Shown: positions 25,989 to 36,257, numbered from the stretch's first letter. The stretch: 64,000 nucleotides of DNA from Nocardioides sp. 503 (GCF_004522095.1 NZ_SPUI01000002.1:186001-250000); one strand, 5' to 3'. The notes: generated by a model not told the origin, from the sequence alone. Numbers and translations are program-made.

Positions 25989-26132
25989 TCGTCCCACTGC
26001 ACCGCTGACAGGCCGGACGGTCAACTCCTCCCGAGGCTTCCCGTGTCCGACCCCCCGCCGGGGGCGGCACGGGGTACCTTCGGATGGTTTGGATCGTGGC
26101 ACCCGCTCAACCGCGTCGAAGGAGATGACCCC

Positions 26133-27413
<1,281 letters not shown>

Positions 27414-27423
27414 AGCTCCCCGT

Positions 27424-27518
27424 GGGTTGAGGAGGTCGCGCAGCGACCGTCTCGAAACCCGGTGACGTGGGCAGTTGGTCGAGGGGTTTCGAGGCGGGAC
27501 TTCCTCCCTCCTCAACCC
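27424..27518. repeat. pair of inverted palindromic repeats between clpX and valS
   Basis: The first copy (27424-27460) begins GGGTTGAGGAGGTCGC and ends GTCTCGAAACCC, with an inner palindrome GGTCGC-GCA-GCGACC. The second (27484-27518) is an inverted, diverged copy: GGGTTTCGAG at one end and CCTCCTCAACCC at the other. The two can pair into one large hairpin between convergent genes, so they may serve as a bidirectional terminator. The element resembles an intergenic repeat I recall from Nocardioides genomes. Confidence 0.7.
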
Positions 27519-27529
27519 CCGGAGAGCCG

Positions 27530-30142
27530 CTACTCGGTGGGCGCCAGCTCCGCGGCGACCTTGAGCTCGGTGTCGTCGGTGGGGGTGAAGACCAGGTCGC
27601 CGGTGATCTTGCCGACCGCACGCAGGTCGGCGGCGGCCAGCTCGGCGCCGCGGACGAGCGCCTCGGGACCGCTGATCTCGACGCGCGACAGCTCCGCGCG
27701 CATGGAGACCTTCGCCTGCGACTTGGCGCCGCGGATGCCGACCAGGGCGGCGGCGACGGCGTCGACGGCGGCCGGGTCGTAGGCCGCGGCAGAGCCCAGC
27801 TCGGCGACGGCCGGCCAGGTGCTGCGGTGCACCGAGCCGGGCTGCCACCAGGACCAGACCTCCTCGGTGACGTAGGGCAGGAACGGCGCGAGCAGGCGCA
27901 GCTGGACCTGCAGCGCCAGCGCCAGCGTGGCCCGGGCCGAGTCGGTCGGGGCGCCGCCGTCCTCGCGGTAGGCGCGCTCCTTGACCAGCTCGACGTAGTC
28001 GTCGCAGAACTCCCAGAAGAACTTCTCGCTGGCCTCGAGGGCGGTCGTGTAGTCGAAGGCCTCGAAGGCGTCGCTGGCCTTGGTGACGACACCGGCCAGA
28101 CGGGCGAGCAGGGCGCAGTCGATCGCCTCGGTCACCTCGACCGGGTTGACCGAGCTGGCGCCGACGCTGGCCAGCACGAACTTGGAGACGTTGAGCACCT
28201 TCATCGCCAGCCGGCGACCGACCTTCATCTGGGTCTCGTCGAACGGCGAGTCTAGGCCGGGGCGCGCGATCGCGGCCCGCCAGCGCACGGCGTCGGCGCC
28301 GTACTTGTCCAGGATCTCGGTCGGGACGACGACGTTGCCCTTGGACTTCGACATCTTCTTGCGGTCGGGGTCGACGATGAAGCCCGAGATCAGCGCGTGG
28401 CTCCACGGGGCCACGCCGTTCTCGAAGTGGGCGCGGACGACGCGCGAGAAGAGCCAGGTGCGGATGATGTCGTGGGCCTGGGTCGCCAGGTCCATGGGGA
28501 AGACGCGCTGCCACAGGTCGTCGTCGGACTCCCAGCCGCCGGCGATGTGCGGCGTGAGCGAGGAGGTCGCCCAGGTGTCCATGACGTCGGGGTCGCCGAC
28601 GAAACCACCGGGCCGGCCCCGCTGGTCCTCGGCGTAGCCGCCGGGCGCCTGCGTCGACGGGTCGACCGGCAGCTCGGCCTCGCTCGGCATCAGGGGGTGG
28701 GCGTAGTCGGGCTCGCCCTCGTCGTCGAGCGGGTACCAGACCGGGAACGGGATGCCGAAGAAGCGCTGGCGCGAGATCAGCCAGTCGCCGTTGAGACCGC
28801 CGACCCAGTTGTCGTAGCGGTGGCGCATGTGGGCGGGCAGCCAGGTGATCTCCCCGCCGCGCTCGATCATCTCGGTGCGCAGCGCCGCGTCACGGCCGCC
28901 GTTGCGGATGTACCACTGCCGGGTCGCCACGATCTCGAGGGGCTTGTCGCCCTTCTCGTAGAAGTTGGCCATGCGCTGGGTGGGGACCGGGTCGCCGACC
29001 AGGTCGCCGCTCTCGCGCAGCGCGGCGACCACGGCCTCGCGGGCGGAGAAGACGGTCTTGCCGGCGAGCTCGGCGTACGCCGCCGCGGCCGGCTCGTGCG
29101 CCAGCCACTCGGGAGTCTCCCGCAGGAAGCGGCCGTCGCGGCCGATGACGGTGCGGACCGGGAGGTCCAGCTCGCGCCACCACGTGACGTCGGTGAGGTC
29201 GCCGAACGTGCAGCACATCGCGATGCCGGCGCCCTTGTCCATCTCGGCGGCGGGGTGCGCGACGACCGGGACCTCCACGCCGAACACCGGCGAGGTGACG
29301 GTCGTGCCGAAGAGCGACTGGTAGCGCTCGTCGTCGGGGTGCGCGATCAGGGCCACGACGCTCGGGATCAGCTCGGGCCGCGTGGTCTCGATGGCGACGG
29401 GCTCGCCGTCGGGCCGGTGGAAGGTGACGCGGTGGTAGGCGCCGGCGTAGTCGCGCGCCTCGAGCTCGGCCTGGGCCACGGCGGTCTGGAAGGTGACGTC
29501 CCAGAGGGTCGGCGCCTCCTGGAGGTAGGCCTCGCCGCGCGCGTAGTTGCGCAGGAACGCCGTCTGGCTGACCTTCTGGGCCCGCGGCCCGATCGTCGTG
29601 TAGGTCTGCGCCCAGTCGACGGAGAGACCCAGCGTGCGCCACAGCGACTCGAAGACCTGCTCGTCCTCCTCGACCAGCCGCTCGCACAGCTCGACGAAGT
29701 TGGGCCGGCTGATCGGGACCTGGCGCTTGGGGTCGGGCTTCTCCGGCGGCGTGAACTCGGCGTCGTAGGGCAGGGAGGGGTCGCAGCGCACGCCGAAGTA
29801 GTTCTGCACGCGGCGCTCGGTCGGCAGGCCGTTGTCGTCCCAGCCCATCGGGTAGAACACCGACTTGCCGCGCATGCGCTGGTAGCGGGCGATCAGGTCG
29901 GTGTGGGTGTAGGAGAAGACGTGCCCGACGTGCAGGCTGCCGCTCACGGTCGGCGGGGGAGTGTCGATCGAGAAGACGTTCGCGCGCGGCTGGGTGCGGT
30001 CGAACGCGTAGGTCTGGTCGGCCTTCCAGCGCGCCGCCCAGGTGTCCTCGAGACCCTCGAGCGCCGGCTTGTCCGGTACGACGACGGCGCCGCTGTCGCT
30101 GCGCGTCGTGTCCGGGGCGGGGGTGTCGATGATCTCGGTCAT
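27530..30142 (-). CDS. valS: valyl-tRNA synthetase, archaeal-like type
   Basis: This enzyme charges tRNA-Val (870 residues). Its class I motifs are GSLHVGHVF (HIGH) and KKMSKSKGN (KMSKS). An editing (CP1) domain lies between them, with [11 protein letters not shown] and KGAGIAMCC. The catalytic core reads [14 protein letters not shown], where usual bacterial ValS has a DHAGIATQ motif. This places the protein with the archaeal/rickettsial-type ValS lineage, and the C-terminal coiled-coil arm is short. The ATG at 30142 is chosen over a TTG two codons upstream, since TACGAT ends 6 bases before it. Confidence 0.94.
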   Translation of the reverse strand: MTEIIDTPAPDTTRSDSGAVVVPDKPALEGLEDTWAARWKADQTYAFDRTQPRANVFSIDTPPPTVSGSLHVGHVFSYTHTDLIARYQRMRGKSVFYPMGWDDNGLPTERRVQNYFGVRCDPSLPYDAEFTPPEKPDPKRQVPISRPNFVELCERLVEEDEQVFESLWRTLGLSVDWAQTYTTIGPRAQKVSQTAFLRNYARGEAYLQEAPTLWDVTFQTAVAQAELEARDYAGAYHRVTFHRPDGEPVAIETTRPELIPSVVALIAHPDDERYQSLFGTTVTSPVFGVEVPVVAHPAAEMDKGAGIAMCCTFGDLTDVTWWRELDLPVRTVIGRDGRFLRETPEWLAHEPAAAAYAELAGKTVFSAREAVVAALRESGDLVGDPVPTQRMANFYEKGDKPLEIVATRQWYIRNGGRDAALRTEMIERGGEITWLPAHMRHRYDNWVGGLNGDWLISRQRFFGIPFPVWYPLDDEGEPDYAHPLMPSEAELPVDPSTQAPGGYAEDQRGRPGGFVGDPDVMDTWATSSLTPHIAGGWESDDDLWQRVFPMDLATQAHDIIRTWLFSRVVRAHFENGVAPWSHALISGFIVDPDRKKMSKSKGNVVVPTEILDKYGADAVRWRAAIARPGLDSPFDETQMKVGRRLAMKVLNVSKFVLASVGASSVNPVEVTEAIDCALLARLAGVVTKASDAFEAFDYTTALEASEKFFWEFCDDYVELVKERAYREDGGAPTDSARATLALALQVQLRLLAPFLPYVTEEVWSWWQPGSVHRSTWPAVAELGSAAAYDPAAVDAVAAALVGIRGAKSQAKVSMRAELSRVEISGPEALVRGAELAAADLRAVGKITGDLVFTPTDDTELKVAAELAPTE

Positions 30143-30148
30143 GCACAA

Positions 30149-30176
30149 ATCGTAGTGGTGGTCCTCACCTGGTTAA
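30149..30176 (-). promoter_or_regulatory. valS promoter, leaderless
   Basis: On the minus strand, TTAACC (30171-30176) and TACGAT (30149-30154) are 16 bases apart, and the -10 ends 6 bases before the ATG at 30142. No Shine-Dalgarno lies between. Confidence 0.6.
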
Positions 30177-30216
30177 CCGGTGGTGGCCGGGCGGTCGCGA
30201 TGCGAGGGTGGCGCCC

Positions 30217-31104
30217 ATGCCCGAGCTCGTGTTCTACAACGACCCCGCCGCCTTCCTCGCCGACGTCGAGCCGGTGCTGGCCGCGGACCCGGTCGTCACC
30301 ACGGTGCTCGCCACGGTGACCCAGCGGGTGGCTGCGGCGGACCGCCGTGGCGAGCCCCGGGCCGACCACCCGCACTGGTGGCTGGCCGTGCGCGAGGCCG
30401 GCGAGGTCGTGGGCGCCGCGATGCGCACGGCGCCGTTCGGGCCCTACCCGCTCTACCTGCTGCCGATGCCCGAGCAGGCCGCCCGCGACCTGGCACGCGC
30501 GCTGCACGAGCGCGGCGAGGAGGTCGCGGCCGCCAACGGCGCACTGCCGGCGACCGAGCACTTCGCCGCCGAGCTGGCCCGCCTCCACGGCCGGCGGGCC
30601 GAGGTGCACGAGCACATGCGGCTGTGGGAGGCCACCGCGATCGCCGCCCCGGAGGCGCCTCCCGGCCGGCTCCGTGCCGCCCGGCTCGAGGACACCGACC
30701 TGGTCGTCGACTGGTGGAACGCGTTCTCCGCTGCGGCGGACGAGCAGGCAGGGCGCACGGCGACGTCGGCGATGGTCGAGAGCATCGAGCCCGACGACGC
30801 CGCTCGACGGATCGCGGAGGAGCTCGTCTGGCTCTGGGAGGACGAGAGCGGCCGGGTCCTCCACCTGACCGCCCACAACCCGCCGGCCTTCGGCGTCGCG
30901 CGGATCGGCCCGGTCTACACGCCCCGTGAGGCGCGCGGCCACGGCTACGCCAGCGCAGGCGTCGCGGCCGTCTCCCAGCGGCTGCTGGACGGAGGCGCCC
31001 GGGTCTGCCTGTTCACCGACCAGGCCAACCCCACCTCGAACAAGATCTACGCGGAGCTGGGCTACCGGCCGGTGGTCGACATGGCCAACCTGCGCATCTC
31101 CTAG
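30217..31104 (+). CDS. GNAT family N-acetyltransferase
   Basis: The C-terminal half of this 295-residue protein is a GNAT acetyl-CoA fold. The signature REARGHGYASAGVAAVSQ (motif A) and a late FTDQANPTSNKIYAELGYRP (motif B) are clear. The N-terminal half (1-145) looks like a degenerate second GNAT-like lobe (GEVVGAAMRTAPFG). Acceptor unknown. ATG 30217 is preferred; a GTG at 30208 is possible. Its stop overlaps the stop of the convergent gene by three bases. It interrupts the usual valS-folC neighbourhood. Confidence 0.88.
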   Translation: MPELVFYNDPAAFLADVEPVLAADPVVTTVLATVTQRVAAADRRGEPRADHPHWWLAVREAGEVVGAAMRTAPFGPYPLYLLPMPEQAARDLARALHERGEEVAAANGALPATEHFAAELARLHGRRAEVHEHMRLWEATAIAAPEAPPGRLRAARLEDTDLVVDWWNAFSAAADEQAGRTATSAMVESIEPDDAARRIAEELVWLWEDESGRVLHLTAHNPPAFGVARIGPVYTPREARGHGYASAGVAAVSQRLLDGGARVCLFTDQANPTSNKIYAELGYRPVVDMANLRIS

Positions 31105-32162
31105 TCGAGCGCCCCGCCGAGCGCCCCGCCGAGCGCCTCGGCGATCGCGGCCTCGGACTCCGCACTCGGCTTCCATTGGCCACGAGCGCTGCTGAAGCTC
31201 CCCGAGCAGCGGTCGTCGGCGTACGCCGCCCGGTCGCCCTCGTCGTCGGTGAGCACCAGCAGCCGCTGCGGACCGGTGTCGGCGCAGACGGTCCCGAGGG
31301 TCCTCGGCACCAGGTGCCGGGCGAGGTCGTCGCGGATCGTCGCGAGGGTGTCGAGGTGCAGCTTGCCCTCCGTCGCGGCGTACTCGACGCTGCCCATCGG
31401 GTCGGCGACGTAGCAGATCATCCCCGCCGTCGCGGAGGCGATGTCGAACGACGCGTTCCAGGTGTCGGCGCCCTCGGCCAGCGGATCGCCGGCCGGGCAC
31501 GTCGGTCCGTCCGCTCCCGGCTCGAGGTCGCCCGACTGCTGGCGCTCGAGGTTGCCGGTGAGAGCGTCGAGGACCTGCTGGCCGGTGCGCTGGACGCCAC
31601 CGACCGCGACGGCGCCGCAGGTCCGCAGGGTGCTGCCGATCACCTCGGTGCCGCCGTCCGGGAGGCCGACGACCAGGGCCCACGGGCGCGGCAGCTCGTC
31701 GACCGCCGCGCAGACGGCAGCGTCGTGCTGCGGCAGGGCCAGCACGTCGGCGGCGAAGTCGCGGGCGGTGTCTCCGGTGAGCGGCGTCGTCGGCAGGTCG
31801 GGCTCGGCCAGGTCGCCCCCCGCGGGCGACAGCACGGGGCAGCTGCGCACGGAGACGACGTCGGCCAGGCCGGCGTCGGGCGATCCCTTCGAGACGTCGA
31901 TCGGCGTGGAAGGACACGCGGCCGTCGTCGCGGCCGGGGGCGTGGCGACCTCGGCCCCGTCCTCGCCGTCCATGGCCAGGGGGAGGCCCACCGCCAGGGC
32001 GAGCACGACGGCAGTGGCCCCCGCGAGCAGCCCGCGGTCGCGGCGCCGCGCCGCCCGCCCCCGCCGTACGACGGCAGCGGTGCGGGAGGTGGGGTCCAGC
32101 GCGGGGGAGCCGGGTGCGGCCTGCTCGAGCAGGTCGCGCAGCCGGGCGTCGGGGTCGGTCAT
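31101..32162 (-). CDS. membrane protein co-encoded with SigE-type sigma factor
   Basis: This 353-residue protein has a short cytoplasmic N-terminus (1-44), one membrane helix (about 45-63, LLAGATAVVLALAVGLPLA) and a long extracytoplasmic part with about eight cysteines, probably disulfide-bonded. Its ATG overlaps the sigma stop by 4 bases, as for anti-sigma regulators, but no zinc anti-sigma motif is visible, so that role is inferred. The C-terminus ends in an EALGGALGGALD repeat encoded by a 12-base direct repeat. It converges on the GNAT gene. Confidence 0.7.
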   Translation of the reverse strand: MTDPDARLRDLLEQAAPGSPALDPTSRTAAVVRRGRAARRRDRGLLAGATAVVLALAVGLPLAMDGEDGAEVATPPAATTAACPSTPIDVSKGSPDAGLADVVSVRSCPVLSPAGGDLAEPDLPTTPLTGDTARDFAADVLALPQHDAAVCAAVDELPRPWALVVGLPDGGTEVIGSTLRTCGAVAVGGVQRTGQQVLDALTGNLERQQSGDLEPGADGPTCPAGDPLAEGADTWNASFDIASATAGMICYVADPMGSVEYAATEGKLHLDTLATIRDDLARHLVPRTLGTVCADTGPQRLLVLTDDEGDRAAYADDRCSGSFSSARGQWKPSAESEAAIAEALGGALGGALD

Positions 32163-32692
32163 GACGGGTCTCCTTCGGCGAACAGGGGAGAGGTGCGCAG
32201 GGCGGCGAGCGCCCGTGAGGTCTGGCTCTTGACCGTGCCGACGCCGATGCCGAGGGCGCCGGCGGTCTGCTCGACGGTGAGGTCGTCGAAGTAGCGCAGG
32301 ACGACGACGGCGCGCTGTCCCCTCGGGAGCAGGTCGAGCGCGGCGAGCACGTCGCGTCGTACCTCCACCTCGTCGGCCTCATCGGCACCGGGCGGTGCGA
32401 GGTCGGGGAGGGTCCCGGTGGAGACCTCGCCGTTCCAGCGGCGGCGCCACCAGTCGGTGTAGGTCGTGGCGATCGCGGCGCGCACGTAGGACTCCACGGC
32501 CTCGCGCCGCTCGATCCTGTCCCAGCGACGCCACGCCTTCACCAGGGCGGTCTGGAGGAGGTCCTCGGCCCGTTGGGGGTCACCGGTCAGCAGGTAGGCG
32601 CTGCGCCAGAGCGAAGCGGACCGGGCGGCGACGAACTCCTCGAAGTCCGCCACCGTCGGCGGTGCTGCTGTCATCGTCCGAGCCTCGCTCAT
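32159..32692 (-). CDS. SigE-family ECF RNA polymerase sigma factor
   Basis: This 177-residue sigma factor has region 2 (SLWRSAYLLTGDPQRAEDLLQTALVKAW, cited by its first part near residue 25) and a region 4 with LPRGQRAVVVLRYFDDL and the helix-turn-helix GIGVGTVKSQTSRAL. This matches the actinobacterial SigE-type ECF group. The ATG at 32692 has AAGGGG about 10 bases upstream; a GTG at 32707 is the alternative. It forms a two-gene unit with the downstream membrane protein. Confidence 0.92.
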   Translation of the reverse strand: MSEARTMTAAPPTVADFEEFVAARSASLWRSAYLLTGDPQRAEDLLQTALVKAWRRWDRIERREAVESYVRAAIATTYTDWWRRRWNGEVSTGTLPDLAPPGADEADEVEVRRDVLAALDLLPRGQRAVVVLRYFDDLTVEQTAGALGIGVGTVKSQTSRALAALRTSPLFAEGDPS

Positions 32693-32740
32693 GGGCCACC
32701 CCTTCACCCGTCACGACGAGGCGGAGCCGGCCGATGGTTG

Positions 32741-33850
32741 TCACCAGACGAGGACCGGCTTGACGACCCTGCCTGCACCCACGTCCTCGATGGCGCGGTT
32801 GATCTCGGTGAAGGGGTAGCTCACGAGCAGGTCGTCCACGTCGAACTTGCCCGCCTGGTGCAGCGCGATCAGCCGCGGGACCATCTCCAGCGGGTCGGAG
32901 TCGCCCTCGACGCTGCCGCGCACGACCTTGCCGTTCTGCATGATGTCGATCGCGTCGATCGGGAACTCCGGCGCGCCCAGCCCGAGGATCACCAGCTCAC
33001 CTCGGATCCCCAGGCCCTGCGCCGCCTGCTTGATGACCTCCGGTACGGCGGTCGTGTCGATGGCCCCGGTCGCGCCGCCGCCGGTCAGCTCCTTGACCTT
33101 CTCGACCACCTGGGTGCCGAGGTCGTTGACCTCGAGCTCGGCGGGGTTCACCGTGACGGCGCCGTAGCGCGCGGCGACCTCGAGGCGGCTGGCCATCAGG
33201 TCGACCGCGACGATCGTGCCCACCCCCTGGGCCTGCGCCGCCGCGATCGCGGCGAGGCCGACCGCGCCCACGCCGTAGACGACGAGGCTGTCCTCGGGGC
33301 GGGGCTTCAGGACGTTGAGCACCGCACCCGCGCCGGTCTGGAAGCCGCAGCCGTAGGGCGCGACCTTCGTCAGGTCGAGGCTCTTGTCGACCACGACGCA
33401 GTTGTCGGCGTACACGAGGGCGTGCTGGGCGAAGCTGGACTGCCCGAAGAAGGAGCCGAACACCGGCGAGCCGTCGCGCGACATGGTGGTGGAGCCGTCC
33501 ATGCGCATGCCCATGTAGTTGAGCAGCAGGCTCGAGTCGCAGTAGCCGACGAGCCCGGCGTCGCAGCGCGGGCAGGCGCGGCACGAGCGCAGGCTGAGCA
33601 CGACGTGGTCGCCGACCTCGATCCCGCTGACGTCGTCGCCTACCTCCTCGACGACGCCGGCGCCCTCGTGGCCGAAGACGTTCGGGAACATCTCGGCGGG
33701 CAGCATCGTGCGCATCGTGATGTCGGTGTGGCACAGGCCGGTGGCGACGATCCGGACCAGCACCTCGTCGGCGCGGGGCCCGTCCAGGTCCACCTCCTCG
33801 AAGGTGAAGTCCTGCCCGGGTGCGTTGACGACGGCGACCGTGGTTCTCAT
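32741..33850 (-). CDS. zinc-dependent NAD(P) alcohol dehydrogenase (aryl-alcohol/class III-like)
   Basis: This 369-residue medium-chain dehydrogenase oxidises an alcohol using NAD(P). Catalytic zinc ligands are Cys40 (GLCHTD) and His61-Glu62 (GHEGAGVV), with a third Cys in YGCGFQTGAG. The structural zinc cysteines are 90, 93, 96 and 104. The nucleotide-binding motif is VVYGVGAVGLAAI. The FGSFFGQSSFAQHAL segment is typical of aryl/benzyl-alcohol-type enzymes. Start at 33850 follows a leaderless -10 box. The overlapping operator-like palindrome suggests TetR-type control. The physiological substrate is unknown. Confidence 0.93.
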   Translation of the reverse strand: MRTTVAVVNAPGQDFTFEEVDLDGPRADEVLVRIVATGLCHTDITMRTMLPAEMFPNVFGHEGAGVVEEVGDDVSGIEVGDHVVLSLRSCRACPRCDAGLVGYCDSSLLLNYMGMRMDGSTTMSRDGSPVFGSFFGQSSFAQHALVYADNCVVVDKSLDLTKVAPYGCGFQTGAGAVLNVLKPRPEDSLVVYGVGAVGLAAIAAAQAQGVGTIVAVDLMASRLEVAARYGAVTVNPAELEVNDLGTQVVEKVKELTGGGATGAIDTTAVPEVIKQAAQGLGIRGELVILGLGAPEFPIDAIDIMQNGKVVRGSVEGDSDPLEMVPRLIALHQAGKFDVDDLLVSYPFTEINRAIEDVGAGRVVKPVLVW

Positions 33851-33857
33851 GACGAGC

Positions 33858-33875
33858 ACACTAGAACCTGTTCCA
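33858..33875 (-). promoter_or_regulatory. alcohol dehydrogenase promoter with TnnAACnnGTTnnA operator
   Basis: TAGTGT (minus strand, 33858-33863) ends 7 bases before the ATG at 33850. Overlapping its upstream edge, 33862-33875 reads TAGAACCTGTTCCA. This fits TnnAACnnGTTnnA exactly, the consensus remembered for the TetR-family regulator KstR (steroid catabolism) and related acyl-CoA-sensing repressors. A repressor bound there would block the promoter. Confidence 0.5.
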
Positions 33876-33917
33876 GTCCGGGGTCGAGGAACGCCGATCC
33901 CTAGACTCACAGGTGAG

Positions 33918-35315
33918 ATGACCGAGACTCCCGACGTGACCCCGGACGAGACGCCCGACGAGACCGCAGGCGCCCCCCGCCTGGCCGAGACCTTCGCCGA
34001 GGTGGAGGACGCCCTGCTCTCGCGCTGGCCGGAGACCCGGCTGGAGCCGTCGCTGGACCGGATCCGGGCCTTCGCCGAGCTGCTCGGCGACCCGCAGGCC
34101 TCCTACCCGGTGATCCACCTGACCGGGACCAACGGCAAGACCAGCACCTCGCGGATGATCGACACCCTGCTGCGCGCGCTCGACCTGCGCACCGGGCGCT
34201 TCACCAGTCCGCACGTGGAGCGGATGAACGAGCGCATCAGCGTCGACGGCGAGCCGCTGGACGACGACGCGTTCGTCCGCGCCTTCAACGACGTCGCGCC
34301 CTTCACCCACCTCGTGGACGAGTCCGAGGCGCACCCGCTGTCGTTCTTCGAGACCGTGGTCGGCATGGCCTTCGCGGCCTTCGCCGACGCGCCGGTCGAC
34401 GTGGCGGTCGTCGAGGTGGGCATGGGCGGCTCGTGGGACGCCACCAACGTCGCCGACGCCACCGTGGCCGTGGTGCTGCCCGTCGCGGTGGACCATGCGC
34501 AGTACCTCGGCGACACCGTCGTCGACATCGCCGCCGAGAAGGCCGGCATCATCAAGCCCGGCTCGCTGGCCGTGCTCGCCCAGCAGACGCCCGAGGCGGC
34601 GCAGGTGCTGCTCGAGCGCGCCGTCGAGGTCGGGGCGACCGTCGTGCGCGAGGGCATGGAGTTCGGCGTGATCTCACGGGTGCCCGCCGTCGGCGGACAG
34701 GTCGTGTCCTTCCAGGGCCTGCGCGCCCGCTACGACGACGTCTTCCTGCCCCTCTACGGCGCCCACCAGGCGCAGAACGCCGCGGTCGCACTGGCCGCCG
34801 TCGAGGCGTTCGCCGGTGACCAGGAGCTCGACGCCGAGCTGGTCGCGGCGGCGTTCGCGGAGGTGACCTCCCCGGGCCGGCTGGAGATCGTCCGCCGGAG
34901 CCCCACGATCGTGCTGGACGCCGCCCACAACCCCGCAGGCGCCGAGGCGGTCGCGGACGCGCTCGACGACTCCTTCGCGTTCTCGCCGCTGATCGGGGTC
35001 GTGGGGGTCATGTCCGACAAGGACCACACCGGCCTGCTGTCGGCGTTCGAGCCGCACTTCGCCCACATCGTCTGCACGCAGAACTCCACCCCCCGCTCGC
35101 TGCCCGCCGAGCAGCTGGCCCTCGAGGCGATCGAGATCTTCGGCGAGGACCGCGTGACCGTGGAGCCGCGACTGGCCGACGCGATCGACCGGGCCGCCGG
35201 CCTCGCGGAGAACGGCGAGTCGTCCGGCGACTCCATCGGCTCCGGCGCGGTGCTGGTGACCGGCTCCGTGGTGACCGTCGGCGAGGCCCGGACCCTGGTG
35301 AGGCGGCGGTCGTGA
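33918..35315 (+). CDS. folC: bifunctional folylpolyglutamate/dihydrofolate synthase
   Basis: This enzyme adds glutamate to dihydropteroate or tetrahydrofolate (465 residues). Its Mur ligase-type ATP loop is HLTGTNGKTSTSRM. The Mg-binding segment is VGMGGSWDATN and the C-terminal domain has LDAAHNPAGAEA. The first 25 residues are acidic and Thr/Pro-rich, an extension beyond the usual start. An AGGTGAG box precedes the ATG at 33918, and TAGACT at 33902-33907 is a likely -10. It overlaps the DUF4233 gene by 4 bases, as in other actinobacteria. Confidence 0.96.
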   Translation: MTETPDVTPDETPDETAGAPRLAETFAEVEDALLSRWPETRLEPSLDRIRAFAELLGDPQASYPVIHLTGTNGKTSTSRMIDTLLRALDLRTGRFTSPHVERMNERISVDGEPLDDDAFVRAFNDVAPFTHLVDESEAHPLSFFETVVGMAFAAFADAPVDVAVVEVGMGGSWDATNVADATVAVVLPVAVDHAQYLGDTVVDIAAEKAGIIKPGSLAVLAQQTPEAAQVLLERAVEVGATVVREGMEFGVISRVPAVGGQVVSFQGLRARYDDVFLPLYGAHQAQNAAVALAAVEAFAGDQELDAELVAAAFAEVTSPGRLEIVRRSPTIVLDAAHNPAGAEAVADALDDSFAFSPLIGVVGVMSDKDHTGLLSAFEPHFAHIVCTQNSTPRSLPAEQLALEAIEIFGEDRVTVEPRLADAIDRAAGLAENGESSGDSIGSGAVLVTGSVVTVGEARTLVRRRS

Positions 35316-35698
35316 GCGAGCGCACCCGGTCCCCGCGCCGCGGCATGTGCGCCGCGGTGCTGAGCCTCGAGGCGATCACCCTCGGCCTCACCACCCCGGT
35401 GATGATCGCCGTGGCCGACGTGGCGGTCTCGACCGCGCTGGTCGTCGGCCTGGGCCTGATGGTGGCCTGCCTGCTCGTCGCCGGGATGCTGCGCAGCCCG
35501 TGGGCCTACGGCCTGGGGTGGCTCATCCAGGCCGCGGCCGTCGGGCTGGGGTTCCTGGTCCCGCTGATGTTCGTGCTCGGCGCGATCTTCGCCCTCCTGT
35601 GGGGCTCGGCCGACTTCCTGGGCCGCAAGATCGAGCGCGAGCGCGCCGCGGCGTACGCCGCCCTCGACGCCGAGCTCGCCGCCGAGGGCGACGCCTGA
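35312..35698 (+). CDS. DUF4233 membrane protein
   Basis: This 128-residue protein has three to four hydrophobic helices (about 12-32, 38-58, 66-100) and a charged C-terminal tail. The GTG at 35312 overlaps the folC stop (GTGA). A DUF4233 gene between folC and ndk is a conserved actinobacterial arrangement. Its function is unknown. Confidence 0.92.
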   Translation: MSERTRSPRRGMCAAVLSLEAITLGLTTPVMIAVADVAVSTALVVGLGLMVACLLVAGMLRSPWAYGLGWLIQAAAVGLGFLVPLMFVLGAIFALLWGSADFLGRKIERERAAAYAALDAELAAEGDA

Positions 35699-35706
35699 CC
35701 CTGGCG

Positions 35707-36052
35707 TCACACGGTGGGCGGCGGCGCCTCCTCGAGGCGGAGGACGCCCCGGAGCCTCACCAGCGCCTCGCGGGCGTGCGACTTGACGGTCCCGACGGAG
35801 ATGCCGAGCAGCTGGGCGGTCTCGCGCTCGGTGAGGTCGTCGAAGTAACGCAGCAGGTCGAGGAAGCGGTAGGCGCCGCTGGTCGCGGAGACGCCCACCA
35901 GTCCGTCCTTCCTGCCGGACCACGTCGCGCGCTCGGCGGGGATGATCGCGGTAGGCGCGTCCGCGTGCCGCGGCCGCCGTGGCGGTGCCCGGGTCGGGTC
36001 TCCGGTCGCTCAGCTCGGCCAGCTCGGCCAGCCGTTCGTGCAGGGTCTGCAT
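35707..36052 (-). pseudogene. broken sigma/anti-sigma-like locus
   Basis: An intact start (GAGGAGG box, ATG at 36052) opens a frame beginning MQTLHERLAELAEL, the style of an anti-sigma-like N-terminus, but the frame loses meaning after about 40 residues. Downstream in another frame, 35898-35707 encodes a sigma region 4: LLRYFDDLTERETAQLLG, then ISVGTVKSHAREAL. Region 2 is missing. The order is also inverted relative to a sigma-then-anti-sigma operon. The simplest reading is a deletion or rearrangement that fused remnants of such a pair. The fragment lies between DUF4233 and the MocR block. Confidence 0.6.
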
Positions 36053-36116
36053 CTCCGCCTCCTCGTGCGTCGCTGACTAGACGGGTCGAGCGGGCGGAAG
36101 GGAGGGGGCCAGGACC

Positions 36117-36257
36117 CTAGTGGCGCATCACGTGGCGGAGGACCACCGCGAGGACGACGAGGAAGGCCACGAGCAGACCGAGCGAGAGCACACCCATCAG
36201 GATCTCCGAGAGGTGCGGAAGCAGGGGGTCCAGCTCGTGCTCGGTCTCGGTGCGCAT
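36117..36257 (-). CDS. 46-residue single-pass membrane protein
   Basis: A short frame encodes MRTETEHELDPLLPHLSEIL followed by one hydrophobic helix (about 20-40) and the ending RHVMRH. The charge pattern (acidic N-terminus, basic C-terminus) suggests the N-terminus faces outside. TAGCCT ends 6 bases before the ATG at 36257, a leaderless start like others here. It begins 17 bases after the MocR-type gene stop on the same strand. No family recognised. Confidence 0.6.
   Translation of the reverse strand: MRTETEHELDPLLPHLSEILMGVLSLGLLVAFLVVLAVVLRHVMRH

Noticed and set aside
26043..26132. N-terminal extension of clpX from 26043
   Set aside because: The upstream residues are not ClpX-like, and the GTG at 26133 has a strong ribosome site and gives the normal zinc-domain start.
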